A DNA stretch of 52,900 bases. Source: PGYR01 sp041675005 (lineage in GTDB: Bacteria > Bacteroidota > Ignavibacteria > Kapaibacteriales > UBA2268). The number at the start of each line of letters is the position of its first letter. Position 1 is the stretch's first letter. The notes beneath the pieces are model-generated. The model saw only the letters and a list, made by a program, of their open reading frames with translations, was not told the origin of the DNA and searched no databases. Positions 27,601 through 35,789 of this stretch are shown in pieces. The position numbers and the translations under genes are program-made. The stretch spans positions 1 to 52,900 of the forward strand of contig JBAYUQ010000021.1 of the NCBI GenBank assembly GCA_041675005.1, in the 5' to 3' direction.

Positions 27601-28224
27601 GTATATACTAAAGTTACTTTAGAATTACCGAAAGTAATTTCTTACCCAGGTGATCAAGCATATTTACCAATTAAACTACGTAGTAAACTAAACATTGATG
27701 ATAAATACAATTTTGATTTGAATTATGATAGTGAAGTAATTTATTTAGATGGAACAGCAAACCCTATGAACTTTACTAAGGAGTGGAGTTTGAATGGAAG
27801 TGAGCAAATGATAGAAAACCCATCTGGGACAATATTACTGACAGATCTATCAGAAAGACCACTTACTGTTGATTCATTATTTTGGGAAAATAAATACATA
27901 GAAAGTGATGTAATAAATGGTTGGATTAGATTAGATACTATTTGCACTCACGAGTTTAGGGTAATAGAAGTAAATTATGATGTCGTAAATACATTCTATG
28001 ATTTGGGGAAAGATAGACTAATAATTCAAAAAAATGGCTCAGCAAATGCGTCTGGAATTGAAGTTAGCATTACTAATTTGAGTGGTGCATCTGTTCTTAC
28101 AAAAAGTACAACGATAACAGATACTAAAGAACTCGATTTATCGGGCTTGGCAGCAGGCGTCTATTTTGTAAAAATAGAATTCAATGGATTAAGTAATCTT
28201 TATAAATTCATAAAGATGCACTAA
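24613..28224 (+). CDS. Giant secreted protein: L-type lectin, Ig-like repeats, T9SS sorting domain
   Basis: The frame extends to 24562, but the ATG at 24613 begins the signal peptide (MKNLILILIFNSLL, cut near IRA-QF). Residues of about 20-265 form a legume-type lectin domain (GADGIAFVLQSDGDD, SLGIELDTWFNN), which binds carbohydrate with calcium. The middle holds about five repeats of the form WSxGxxTxxI followed by GxYxLxVxxxxGC (for example YQWSTGSTATNI, IKWSNGSTTDSI, ILWSNGQSSNNI), like PKD/Ig-like modules of Bacteroidota adhesins. The end is a T9SS type A domain (LSGLAAGVYFVKIEFNG). The 1203-residue product is most likely a surface adhesin. It is preceded by the nirK terminator and stands alone. 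Confidence 0.88.
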   Translation: MKNLILILIFNSLLTLSIRAQFKVAQSNPNNYSFNSKENAHQLTDGSNRMQATAIWNNSAVPGFEKIDLNYNFLVEAEYYLGYKDKEGADGIAFVLQSDGDDKLGSLGVGMGFAANYYDHNKKVSPSLGIELDTWFNNAASPPVVDTNPEDHFAYVVNGDLLDRVGLDINVKENLNGRPLNIEDSTFHCVKFFWNSTTKELSSYLDGQLRKTEVFNGIKTSTLTSIIQTDLVYWGFTTGTATRDNIHMVRFDEITRDNEACFVEIYKESAYDVTNPNCGYEQIEVCKNNPESKINLSLTTTQLPIDKIEWVSKNSTTIITPLNPQKDKVNLQMNQNDVIVVTVYYSNGCIAYDEFAVFTKDIEIINELDTIRLCQSDNVKIDFDLKIYGKIVDNSSDVKWNWTNREYIVNQGELTDKEQIYLNDSKSDTITFVVTAEVTDDLKNKCLDMKTVTVIVENYYFKEKITYSPCADTAYIEFEVYEDAGFTIPLSKEKIKKMSWVSPKSNNDYINGIIPDGMEATVVTEGKYDLNFELKNGCFISKSVFADFSKDNLDLLPRVIELCKKDTISVESEVEAKTYTWSTGETTRGIKIWEAGKYTLEIETSAGCKFYDTLLVVMLPDIEFNIVGDTVICKNGDFVTLKTDKSYDKYQWSTGSTATNIKINTPGVYWLKVTNKNGCIAYDSINVVSFDSLFVRIVGKGGCNMDSVLLGYETNSKDFTIKWSNGSTTDSIWVNKSGNYFVELKDNTSGCMRKYYMNVELTKGFYPELIGDMNLCEGDETELEVIGCLDCKYEWSEGSTDSKSKFDKQTKGYVIVSKSSICIDTLYYDIKLDALPNPEIQGNLKVCYPDSTLLFIEGNYKSILWSNGQSSNNIYAKESGDYYVTVETELGCLGYDTVIVEAIDIKQELEYKDTIDFGKVYLDNKVELKVELNSKFYKPIYLSSNFNGNINRFDFLNNKLLEFSLKPDKIGEYRNKIEFIVEQPCLDTFFIYIVGRVYTKVTLELPKVISYPGDQAYLPIKLRSKLNIDDKYNFDLNYDSEVIYLDGTANPMNFTKEWSLNGSEQMIENPSGTILLTDLSERPLTVDSLFWENKYIESDVINGWIRLDTICTHEFRVIEVNYDVVNTFYDLGKDRLIIQKNGSANASGIEVSITNLSGASVLTKSTTITDTKELDLSGLAAGVYFVKIEFNGLSNLYKFIKMH

Positions 28225-28270
28225 ACCCTAATAATTATACAAGCATAGACAAATCATAATTTGGGTCTGA

Positions 28271-28810
28271 TTATTTTATTCTGTCAGGATTATCTTTCGC
28301 GAATTGAGACCAATCTGAGACTTTCTTCTTGTTTGAATTGCCAAGCTTTAAGCAGTGGCAAATAGCAATTGCTAAAGCATCTGTAGAATCTAGGAACTCA
28401 GGAGTTTCGGTAATCCCTAGTATTTTCTTGACCATGAATTGCACTTGCTCTTTACCAGCTTTTCCCTTTCCTGTAACAGATTTCTTTATCTCATTGGGGG
28501 AATACTCGAATACAGGCAAATCATTCTGGGTAGCAGAAAGTATAGCAGCAGCTCTAGCATGGGAGAGTTTCACCAAAGATTGCACATTTTTTGCAAAGAA
28601 TATCGTCTCGAAAGCACTAATATCGGGATTAGTCCTTTTGATAACTCTATCTACAGAATCATTGAGAATTTTCAATCTACCGTTAAAATCATCTGATTGG
28701 AGTTTGGCTTTGATTACTCCATATTCAACTAATTTGAAGCTATTTCCCTCCACATCCACAACTCCGTAACCGCAGATAACAGAACCGGGGTCTATGCCTA
28801 TCACCCTCAT
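28271..28810 (-). CDS. ruvC: Holliday junction resolvase RuvC
   Basis: RuvC cuts four-way junctions in recombination repair as a dimer working with RuvAB. The four acidic residues of the active site are visible: D7 in GIDPG, E68 in AFETIFFAKN, and D141 and D144 in LDSTDALAIAICH. The length (179) is normal. Its start overlaps the last base of the yebC stop, an arrangement seen in many bacteria where yebC and ruvC are neighbours. ruvA and ruvB are not in the window. The gene is convergent with the lectin gene, and I see no strong terminator in the 46-bp gap. Confidence 0.95.
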   Translation of the reverse strand: MRVIGIDPGSVICGYGVVDVEGNSFKLVEYGVIKAKLQSDDFNGRLKILNDSVDRVIKRTNPDISAFETIFFAKNVQSLVKLSHARAAAILSATQNDLPVFEYSPNEIKKSVTGKGKAGKEQVQFMVKKILGITETPEFLDSTDALAIAICHCLKLGNSNKKKVSDWSQFAKDNPDRIK

Positions 28811-29562
28811 TATAAATCTAACTGATCAATAACAGAGTCGTCTATGTCAGCATTATTATATACATTCTGTACGTCGTCCACTTCTTCCATTTTATCAAGG
28901 AATAGCATTACTTTTTTAGCTGTAGAAACGTCAGTGATTTTCACTTTATTTTTTGGAATATATTCTAATTGACTATCTTCAATTTCGAAAATACTCTTAT
29001 CGAAATACTCATTAACCGAATTATAATCATTCAAAGCACATATTATTCTCGAACTGTCTGTATCGTAGTCTACGTCTTCCCCACCAGCTTCTAGTGTTTC
29101 CATCATCAAATCTTCTTCGCTTGCTCCAGATGATTTTATAGTAACAACTCCTTTTCGATCAAAATTCCACGCTACCGAGTTAGTCTCACCCATATTACCA
29201 TCATATTTGTTGAATGAAGCTCGTACTTCTGCAACTGTTCTATTCTTATTATCAGATATAGTTTCTACAATTATTGCCACACCACCTGGGCCATATCCTT
29301 CATAGCGATATTCCTCAAAAGCTTGCCCTTCTAGCTCACCCGTTCCTTTTTTGATAGCACGTTCTATGTTATCCTTAGGCATATCATTATCGCGGGCTTT
29401 TTTGACGGCTAAACGAAGACGTGGATTCATATCAGTATCCCCACCACCTTCACGAGCAGAAATAGTTATCTCCTTACCCATTTGAGTGAAAATCTTACCT
29501 TTGAGTGCATCTTGTCTTCCTTTTCTATGCTTTATATTGGCCCATTTACTATGTCCTGCCAT
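28810..29562 (-). CDS. yebC: YebC/PmpR family protein (TACO1-like)
   Basis: The 250-residue protein has the complete family pattern: MAGHSKWANIKHRKGRQDA at the start, ARDNDMPKDNIERAIKKG, EEYRYEGYGPGGVAIIVE and NKNRTVAEVRASFNKYDGN. Family members were described as DNA-binding regulators, and more recently as factors helping ribosomes through difficult motifs. The gene overlaps ruvC and lies 63 bp after the nuclease-helicase gene, so it is the third member of a probable recJ-helicase-yebC-ruvC run. Confidence 0.95.
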   Translation of the reverse strand: MAGHSKWANIKHRKGRQDALKGKIFTQMGKEITISAREGGGDTDMNPRLRLAVKKARDNDMPKDNIERAIKKGTGELEGQAFEEYRYEGYGPGGVAIIVETISDNKNRTVAEVRASFNKYDGNMGETNSVAWNFDRKGVVTIKSSGASEEDLMMETLEAGGEDVDYDTDSSRIICALNDYNSVNEYFDKSIFEIEDSQLEYIPKNKVKITDVSTAKKVMLFLDKMEEVDDVQNVYNNADIDDSVIDQLDL

Positions 29563-29625
29563 CTTCTCGCTTCCTTAATTGTTTTCTTTTTTTAATATAT
29601 AGTAGTTCACAAAAATACAAAATCA

Positions 29626-32600
29626 TCAATTTTCTTTTACTAACAAATTGATAAATTTTTTATAAATTGGTGATTGGTCTAGAACCTCTCGGCAGCCAGT
29701 AACGTAGAGCCGCTGTTTTGCTCTTGTAATAGCCACGTTCAGTTTTCTATCTATGTCGCAATCATCTATGAATACCGTCGAAGACATATTATGTATATGA
29801 TGTGGTTTATTCACAGCAAATGAGATGAAAATAATATCCCTTTCACTCCCTTGGAATCTCTCTACAGTATCAACAGCAACTTTATCTCGAAGTTCGAAAG
29901 GTAATTTATTGCGAATCAAAGCACATTGACTTCTGAAAGGACTGATAACACCAATCTCGAGGTTACTTGTTTCTTTAGATTCAGAAATTTTGACTATAGA
30001 ACTTACTATATAATCGGCTTCCGAATAATTTATATAAGGAGTATCTTCAGGTTCTACATTATGAAATTCCAAAATCTCGTTAGCATTTATCTCATTGGTT
30101 AACCGAAGCAATTTACCTTGGTAAAACAGATCATTCGCAAGTTCCATAATTCTTTCACCCATTCTTCCTTGATGAGTAAGCATACCATGAGAATGAGCCC
30201 AACCATTCTTTTTCGCATTGCGGAGCATTCTTTGGAAATATGATTCTGATAGATTCTTTAACTCAATTTCTTCTAACAGCTCATTTTCAATAATAAAATT
30301 CGATTCTGTTTGGCTAACTATTGCTGGTAATTGCTTCTCATCCCCTATCATTATGTACTTTTTCGAGTAATTAATGATTTTTATGATGAACGGCTCTAGT
30401 ATTTGTGCCGCCTCATCTACCACTGCTAAACCAAATTTCTTTAACTTGAATAACTCTTGGTGAGAAAGCAGCGACGAAACAGTCGAAACTATAACTCTAG
30501 TCGAATCGAACTTTTCTTGTAGCTCTACACTATTATAATCATTGCTGAGATTGGAGAGAAGCTCACCAGCGTGTTCTGATGACTCTCTTGAACCCAATCT
30601 GATGAAATCAATATCAGTTCTTTCTTTTAGAATCGAGCAAATCTGGTCAACAGCTCGATTAGTATAAGCTGTTAGTAATATGCAATCGTCAGTATTATTA
30701 TGATAATATTCCAGTATAGCTCGCAATACGAAAGAGGTCTTTCCCGTACCGGGTGGCCCTTGTATCAAGTAGTAACTATTTGCAGAAATAGCTGCCTTTA
30801 CCACTTCCGTTTGCTTGTCATTCAGATAATCACACTCAAATTCAATTTCGTTTATTATTTGTTCTTCTTTACCTATTTTTATATCAAATTCAGCATCATC
30901 AATAAAATCGAATATAACTGATGGCAATTTCTTGTATGAATGTTCTAGGAAATCACTCTCTATAGCCCAGTTACTATACTGCTCTAAAAACTTCTTACCT
31001 AGTAACTTATTTCGCAAACTAATAACAACGTGAGATTTATCTATTAGCTTTATTACACCTTTTAATAATTGCTCTTTAAGGAGGAGAGTATTACCTTCTT
31101 CGGTAGTAGGGTAAATAACTACTTGGTCGCCTATTCGAAAGTTGAGATCGCTATTATCATATCTATCAAAACGAAGATGATAATTATCGAAATTCGATTC
31201 ATCTTGATTTAATTTGAGTGAGTGCAAGGTATTTCGGTTATTGAATTTTCTTTCCTCTAACCATAGATTACTATATGCTCTATCGGGACTTTCAGCGTAT
31301 TTTCCGACTTTATTACTTATCAACTCTCGGAATACGAACGAAAGCATTTCTTTCAGATATTCATGAGCTAGTGGCGTAGAATTATTCAATTTCTCAATAA
31401 ATAAATCTATATCCTTTTGCCAATAACTTGGAGGGAATTTTTCTAATTCAGTTACCAGATTACCAATTGAGTTATAGCTCCTCCCTGCCAAATCGAAGTA
31501 AAGACCTACTATTCTATTTCTAAGATCAATTATCTCTTGGAAGTTCCCAGCTAATATTGGAGCATTTCTGAAAGGTCGTTTGTCATCTTTGGCATAGTAT
31601 ATTGAAGAGTTACCATATCTGTCTGTATAAACGGATTTCAATATCAGATTATAGCAACTAGCTTGGACATAATGGTTCCTCCAAGTTGAAAGTGAGTAAG
31701 TCACATCATTTCCTGTTCTAATAGGTACATTCTTAGTTGGAAACCCACCTGATTTAAGCTCTATCACCTCTTTCTTATTAGAATCACCCTCATCTACTAC
31801 CATAGCGTCTAATCTTCCTTGTAGCCCGTATTCTGGCGATATAAAGCTAGGTTCTATGAACGTCTCCCCTTTCGGAATATCTGTAATTGTTCTCTTTAGC
31901 TTGTGATATATAGTTTCCACATCATTATTGATATTGCCGATGCTCTGCTTATCATATTTATGTAGATATATATTCTGCAACGGAGATTTAGATAATTCAT
32001 TTTCTATATAAAGCTCACTGTCTATCTCCTCTTCTCCTATCATGGCATCGAAAAGATTATTGACAATATTCCCAACCATCATCGGAGTAGATGGATAAGA
32101 AACACTCAACCAGTTAAGCAACGCAAAATATTCGGACTGACCATTATTTTGGAAGCAACTCGCTATTTCAGTAACATCAATCAGATAATCACTTTCGTAA
32201 ACTAGGAATGTATTGGGATTGCAATAGAAGACACTGTATCCATTTTTTTCGTAATGTTTCTCTACTTCTAGTACGTTGATTGTGCTATATGGCTTTACGT
32301 AATCCCAAAGTGATTCCCATGTCTTGTTCATGTATATGGCAACTTTGCCGAGTTCTTCGCTCTCTCCAAATATGATTTTATTCTCGCTATCGGGTTTACT
32401 CTTCATCATTACTACTAACTTGAATGATTTGAATTCTGCTTCTGGTGAATGAGTATAAGTTAATATCGGCTCTTCGGCTAGGAATTTCTTCAATTCACTA
32501 TCTTCAATACCATCGGTACATATATCTAGCAATGCAAGAGCAATACGGAATGATGATTCCATATCTTCTTTGGAGCAATAGAGAGTTGGTGTAGAAATTA

Positions 32601-32853
32601 ACTTGTTAATATACTTGCGGTAATTATTGATTTTGTCAATCAATTCTTGGTGCAAATTTAGCTTATTGTATAGGTATAATAATTTGGCGTGTAGTCCAGA
32701 AAAGTACGACTTTTCGTATATAACAGCAGTATTTACAATATGTTTGAAAATATCATACGCTTGCAAAGTGCGAAACGTATGTGTATTTTCAAAATCATTT
32801 AGCTTTAGCTTTATATCCTCTTCAAAAGAAAGTGCTTTTTCCTTAGCTATCAT
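29626..32853 (-). CDS. Dna2-like nuclease-helicase (PD-(D/E)XK plus SF1 UPF1-type helicase)
   Basis: The 1075-residue protein combines three parts. An N-terminal region of about 280 residues has no recognised domain. A PD-(D/E)XK nuclease core follows, with D349 in GRLDAMVV, E365 and K367 in VIELKSGG, and a downstream YVQASCYNL helix. A superfamily 1 helicase makes up the rest: Walker A GPPGTGKT (699-706), Walker B VVDEAA (811-816), GDEKQLPAI (837-845), and the late VERFQGSERDIIFISF and NVAITRAKQRLYV motifs. The order is that of Dna2 and related Bacteroidota proteins. It starts 1 bp after the recJ stop, so the two are co-transcribed, pointing to DNA end processing or recombination repair. Confidence 0.88.
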   Translation of the reverse strand: MIAKEKALSFEEDIKLKLNDFENTHTFRTLQAYDIFKHIVNTAVIYEKSYFSGLHAKLLYLYNKLNLHQELIDKINNYRKYINKLISTPTLYCSKEDMESSFRIALALLDICTDGIEDSELKKFLAEEPILTYTHSPEAEFKSFKLVVMMKSKPDSENKIIFGESEELGKVAIYMNKTWESLWDYVKPYSTINVLEVEKHYEKNGYSVFYCNPNTFLVYESDYLIDVTEIASCFQNNGQSEYFALLNWLSVSYPSTPMMVGNIVNNLFDAMIGEEEIDSELYIENELSKSPLQNIYLHKYDKQSIGNINNDVETIYHKLKRTITDIPKGETFIEPSFISPEYGLQGRLDAMVVDEGDSNKKEVIELKSGGFPTKNVPIRTGNDVTYSLSTWRNHYVQASCYNLILKSVYTDRYGNSSIYYAKDDKRPFRNAPILAGNFQEIIDLRNRIVGLYFDLAGRSYNSIGNLVTELEKFPPSYWQKDIDLFIEKLNNSTPLAHEYLKEMLSFVFRELISNKVGKYAESPDRAYSNLWLEERKFNNRNTLHSLKLNQDESNFDNYHLRFDRYDNSDLNFRIGDQVVIYPTTEEGNTLLLKEQLLKGVIKLIDKSHVVISLRNKLLGKKFLEQYSNWAIESDFLEHSYKKLPSVIFDFIDDAEFDIKIGKEEQIINEIEFECDYLNDKQTEVVKAAISANSYYLIQGPPGTGKTSFVLRAILEYYHNNTDDCILLTAYTNRAVDQICSILKERTDIDFIRLGSRESSEHAGELLSNLSNDYNSVELQEKFDSTRVIVSTVSSLLSHQELFKLKKFGLAVVDEAAQILEPFIIKIINYSKKYIMIGDEKQLPAIVSQTESNFIIENELLEEIELKNLSESYFQRMLRNAKKNGWAHSHGMLTHQGRMGERIMELANDLFYQGKLLRLTNEINANEILEFHNVEPEDTPYINYSEADYIVSSIVKISESKETSNLEIGVISPFRSQCALIRNKLPFELRDKVAVDTVERFQGSERDIIFISFAVNKPHHIHNMSSTVFIDDCDIDRKLNVAITRAKQRLYVTGCREVLDQSPIYKKFINLLVKEN

Positions 32854-32854
32854 T

Positions 32855-34552
32855 CTAATCTTGTGGCTTTATATCTCTTATAAATAATTGAGGGGTGTTT
32901 TGACCATTGAAAGTATTTATCTCTAGATTATAGAGTATATTGAATGGTTTCCCTGTCGTAACTATATCATATTTATTAGCTAATCCGAAAGCAATCGCAT
33001 CAATTGCAAAATTGTTCTGGAAAGCCCTGAATTTTAGATTATTTTGTCCTACTATTTTCACTCCATTAGACGAAGTAACGCCTTTGGAAAAGAAAATTGG
33101 CTTGTAATTAGCATATCCATAAGGTGCGAATTTATTGAGAGACGAAATGAAATTTGGTGATAGTTCGTTGAGTTTCAATTCAGAATCTATTTCCATCTCG
33201 TGAGTTAACATATCCGAAGATATATTCTCATCAGCACAAGCATTGATTATTTTTCTTAATTCTGGAACATCAGATTCATTTAATGTAAGTCCCGCCGCGT
33301 GTCGGTGACCTCCAAACTCGATCAATAGATGCTGAGCTCTTTTCAGAGCAGAGTATATATCAAAATTATTAGGGCTTCGGCATGAACCTTTAGCATAACC
33401 GTGGATAGTAGTCATCAATACTGTCGGTACATTGAACCTATCTACCAAACGAGAAGCCACGATACCGATTACACCTGCGTGCCAATGCGGTTGATGGATA
33501 ACGAGTGATCTAGCCCCATCTTGCAGCTGCTTTTCAGCAAGCGGAATCGCCTCTTCAAAGGTTTGTTGATCTATGTACCTTCTTTTTCTGTTTTCGTCTT
33601 CTAGTTGTTGAGCTATTTGGAAAGCGTGTATTTCGTCATCTTGTATCATCATTTTCACGGAGCGGAGAGCTTCTCCCATACGGCCGGCAGCATTAATGAT
33701 AGGAGCTACTGCGAATACTATATTTGTTGCAGTGATAGAACCAATTTTCAGATTTGTACAGTGAATAAGTCCTTTTAACCCAGGCCTAGTTTTTTCATTG
33801 ATTTTCTTTAAGCCATAGTAAACGAGTGTTCTATTCTCCCCAATTAATGGTACCATATCGGCAGCACTAGCCATAGCCACAAAATCTAGATATTCGTAAG
33901 CTTTCTCCGGTATGCCTAATGTTTGTGCCAATCCTTGTATAAGTTTGAATACTACGCCGCAAGCAGCTAAACTTTTGAAAGGGTATTCGCAATCTTTTCT
34001 GATAGGATCCAATATAGCGTAAGCTTCCGGGAGATCATCACCAGGCTCGTGGTGATCACAGATAATAAAATCCATTCCCGCCGCTTTAACTTCTTTCGAT
34101 ATTTTAATAGCTGTTATTCCAACGTCAACTGTTATTAACAAAGTTGCGCCGAATTCCTTAGCCCCATTGAGACTACGTTCTGACAGGCCATAACCATCTT
34201 GAAACCTGTCAGGAATGAAGAACTGAACTTTACATCCTAGATTTTCGAGGAACTTATAGAGTGCAGCCGTGCTGCAAGTCCCATCGACATCATAATCACC
34301 ATGGATCCAAATTGACTCTTTATTTTCTCGGGCTCTTAATATACGTTCAACTGCTTTATCCATATCTTTCATTAAGAAAGGGTCGTGGATATTTTTCTTT
34401 GAAGGTACAAAGAATTTATTTGCGTCTTCTGGCGTATTTATACCCCTTCCAACTAAAACTCTTCCCAAAGTCTTTGGTATTTTAAGTGATTTTGCTAAGT
34501 TGTGTACTGTTTCTTCATTTGGTTTATCTTTAAATTTCCAACGATAATACAA
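32855..34552 (-). CDS. recJ: Single-stranded-DNA exonuclease RecJ
   Basis: RecJ degrades single-stranded DNA 5' to 3' in mismatch and recombination repair. DHH-family motifs are complete: HGDYDVDG, TVDVGITA, ICDHH, then HRHAAG in the DHHA1 part, and an OB-like C-terminus. The frame reaches a TTG at 34582, but a good promoter overlaps that codon. The next TTG at 34552 gives an MYYRWKFKDKP start, which fits how RecJ proteins normally begin. I therefore place the start there (565 residues), with 34582 as the alternative. It leads a run with a Dna2-like nuclease-helicase, yebC and ruvC. Confidence 0.93.
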   Translation of the reverse strand: MYYRWKFKDKPNEETVHNLAKSLKIPKTLGRVLVGRGINTPEDANKFFVPSKKNIHDPFLMKDMDKAVERILRARENKESIWIHGDYDVDGTCSTAALYKFLENLGCKVQFFIPDRFQDGYGLSERSLNGAKEFGATLLITVDVGITAIKISKEVKAAGMDFIICDHHEPGDDLPEAYAILDPIRKDCEYPFKSLAACGVVFKLIQGLAQTLGIPEKAYEYLDFVAMASAADMVPLIGENRTLVYYGLKKINEKTRPGLKGLIHCTNLKIGSITATNIVFAVAPIINAAGRMGEALRSVKMMIQDDEIHAFQIAQQLEDENRKRRYIDQQTFEEAIPLAEKQLQDGARSLVIHQPHWHAGVIGIVASRLVDRFNVPTVLMTTIHGYAKGSCRSPNNFDIYSALKRAQHLLIEFGGHRHAAGLTLNESDVPELRKIINACADENISSDMLTHEMEIDSELKLNELSPNFISSLNKFAPYGYANYKPIFFSKGVTSSNGVKIVGQNNLKFRAFQNNFAIDAIAFGLANKYDIVTTGKPFNILYNLEINTFNGQNTPQLFIRDIKPQD

Positions 34553-34579
34553 ATTATAACCGATTATTTTATATTTTAG

Positions 34580-34610
34580 CAAAACTAACGAATTAATATA
34601 ATCCTAACAA
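34580..34610 (-). promoter_or_regulatory. Promoter candidate for recJ (TTG-N20-TAGTTTTG)
   Basis: On the minus strand TTG (34610-34608) and TAGTTTTG (34587-34580) are separated by 20 nt, matching the Bacteroidota consensus. The transcript would begin near 34573, downstream of the first possible recJ start codon. Confidence 0.6.
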
Positions 34611-34616
34611 GTAAAA

Positions 34617-34636
34617 GTGTGTAGAAAACTACACAC
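34617..34636. promoter_or_regulatory. Perfect hairpin in recJ-rsgA divergent region
   Basis: GTGTGTAG-AAAA-CTACACAC has 8-bp perfect arms. It lies 11 nt upstream of the rsgA ATG and immediately upstream of the recJ -33 element. It has no T-tract, so it is more likely an RNA structure in the rsgA leader or a protein-binding dyad than a terminator. Confidence 0.5.
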
Positions 34637-34647
34637 GGTGAAATAAT

Positions 34648-35658
34648 ATGGCTCAAAACAAGAAAAACCAGCAAAAGTTCAGCAAAGAACCCTTCAGAAA
34701 ATCAAAATCAATAAAAAGAATTTTGACAAAAAAGAGTGGAAAAGTACCGATTGATGCCAGAAAGGGTACTATTTACCTTGCATTAGGGTCAAATTACAAG
34801 GTAAAAGATGAAGAATCGAAGGAATTTGTTGAATGTATATTAGGTGGAACTGTAATTACTCCCTACGAAAATATCAATGTTGCTGCTGTTGGTGATAAAG
34901 TGCATTATCAATTATTAGAGCAAAATAATCAGGGTGTAATACTAGAAATTAGAGAAAGATACAGCAAATTATCTCGAGAATCTGTTAAAAAAACAGATAA
35001 TGAGCAGATAATTGCTGCAAATATAGACCAAATTCTAATATTTATGGCAGTAGCAGACCCATATTATAACAAAGGATTAATAGATAGATATTTGATTTCG
35101 TCAGAAATGTATGATATACCAACTTTAATCTGTTTCAATAAAATAGAGTTAATGGATTTGACATTAATCAAAGAAGATTTGCAACCATATCAAGATTTGG
35201 GTTATGGTCTAATTTTTATATCAATGGAAGAAAAGAATAACCTCTATGAGCTAGAATCGAAGCTGGCAGGTAAGACAACTCTAGTTACTGGCCCATCAGG
35301 TGTAGGGAAGTCAACATTTATCAACTACATATTAGGTGAAGAAGTATTAGCAGTCGGCAAAGTTTCATCAAAGCACATGAAAGGAAAGCACACCACCAGT
35401 TTTGTACAGATGTTCGATGTGAACGACGATACGAGGATAGTTGATTCACCCGGTTTGAGAGAATTGGCGATATGGAATTTTGAGAAACTAGAGTTACAGA
35501 TGTATTTCAAAGACTTTACTGGATACCGAGAAGAATGTAAATTTACTCCTTGTACACACACGCATGAGCCAGGTTGTATGGTCAAAGAGGCAGTCGAAGA
35601 AGGAGAAATAGATATCGAAAGATACCAATCATATTTATCAATTTTAGAAACTTTATAA
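34648..35658 (+). CDS. rsgA: Ribosome small subunit-dependent GTPase A
   Basis: RsgA checks late 30S ribosome maturation by GTP hydrolysis. The circularly permuted GTPase order is clear: G4 NKIE (164-167), then G1 GPSGVGKST (215-223), then G3 DSPG (266-269). An N-terminal OB-fold comes first and a C-terminal zinc site follows (C297, C302, H304, C310 in CKFTPCTHTHEPGC). A basic tail of about 35 residues precedes the OB-fold. It diverges from recJ, with a perfect hairpin just ahead of its start codon. Confidence 0.95.
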   Translation: MAQNKKNQQKFSKEPFRKSKSIKRILTKKSGKVPIDARKGTIYLALGSNYKVKDEESKEFVECILGGTVITPYENINVAAVGDKVHYQLLEQNNQGVILEIRERYSKLSRESVKKTDNEQIIAANIDQILIFMAVADPYYNKGLIDRYLISSEMYDIPTLICFNKIELMDLTLIKEDLQPYQDLGYGLIFISMEEKNNLYELESKLAGKTTLVTGPSGVGKSTFINYILGEEVLAVGKVSSKHMKGKHTTSFVQMFDVNDDTRIVDSPGLRELAIWNFEKLELQMYFKDFTGYREECKFTPCTHTHEPGCMVKEAVEEGEIDIERYQSYLSILETL

Positions 35659-35789
35659 CAATACGACTGCTAATACTTTTAAAATATGGGTTTTTTATTT
35701 AATTTGTGAAAATAAATGGACGCACATGAAGTTTAAAATAATTTCGTATTAAGTTCAATAAAAGAAGAAATCATAAATATATATCTGAT

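Noticed and set aside
28329..28769. 146-codon plus-strand open frame
   Set aside because: It lies wholly antisense to ruvC, whose catalytic motifs are complete, and its translation shows no family features.
34617..34636. Intrinsic terminator or riboswitch ahead of rsgA
   Set aside because: There is no T-tract, and the 20-nt hairpin is too small for a known riboswitch class.
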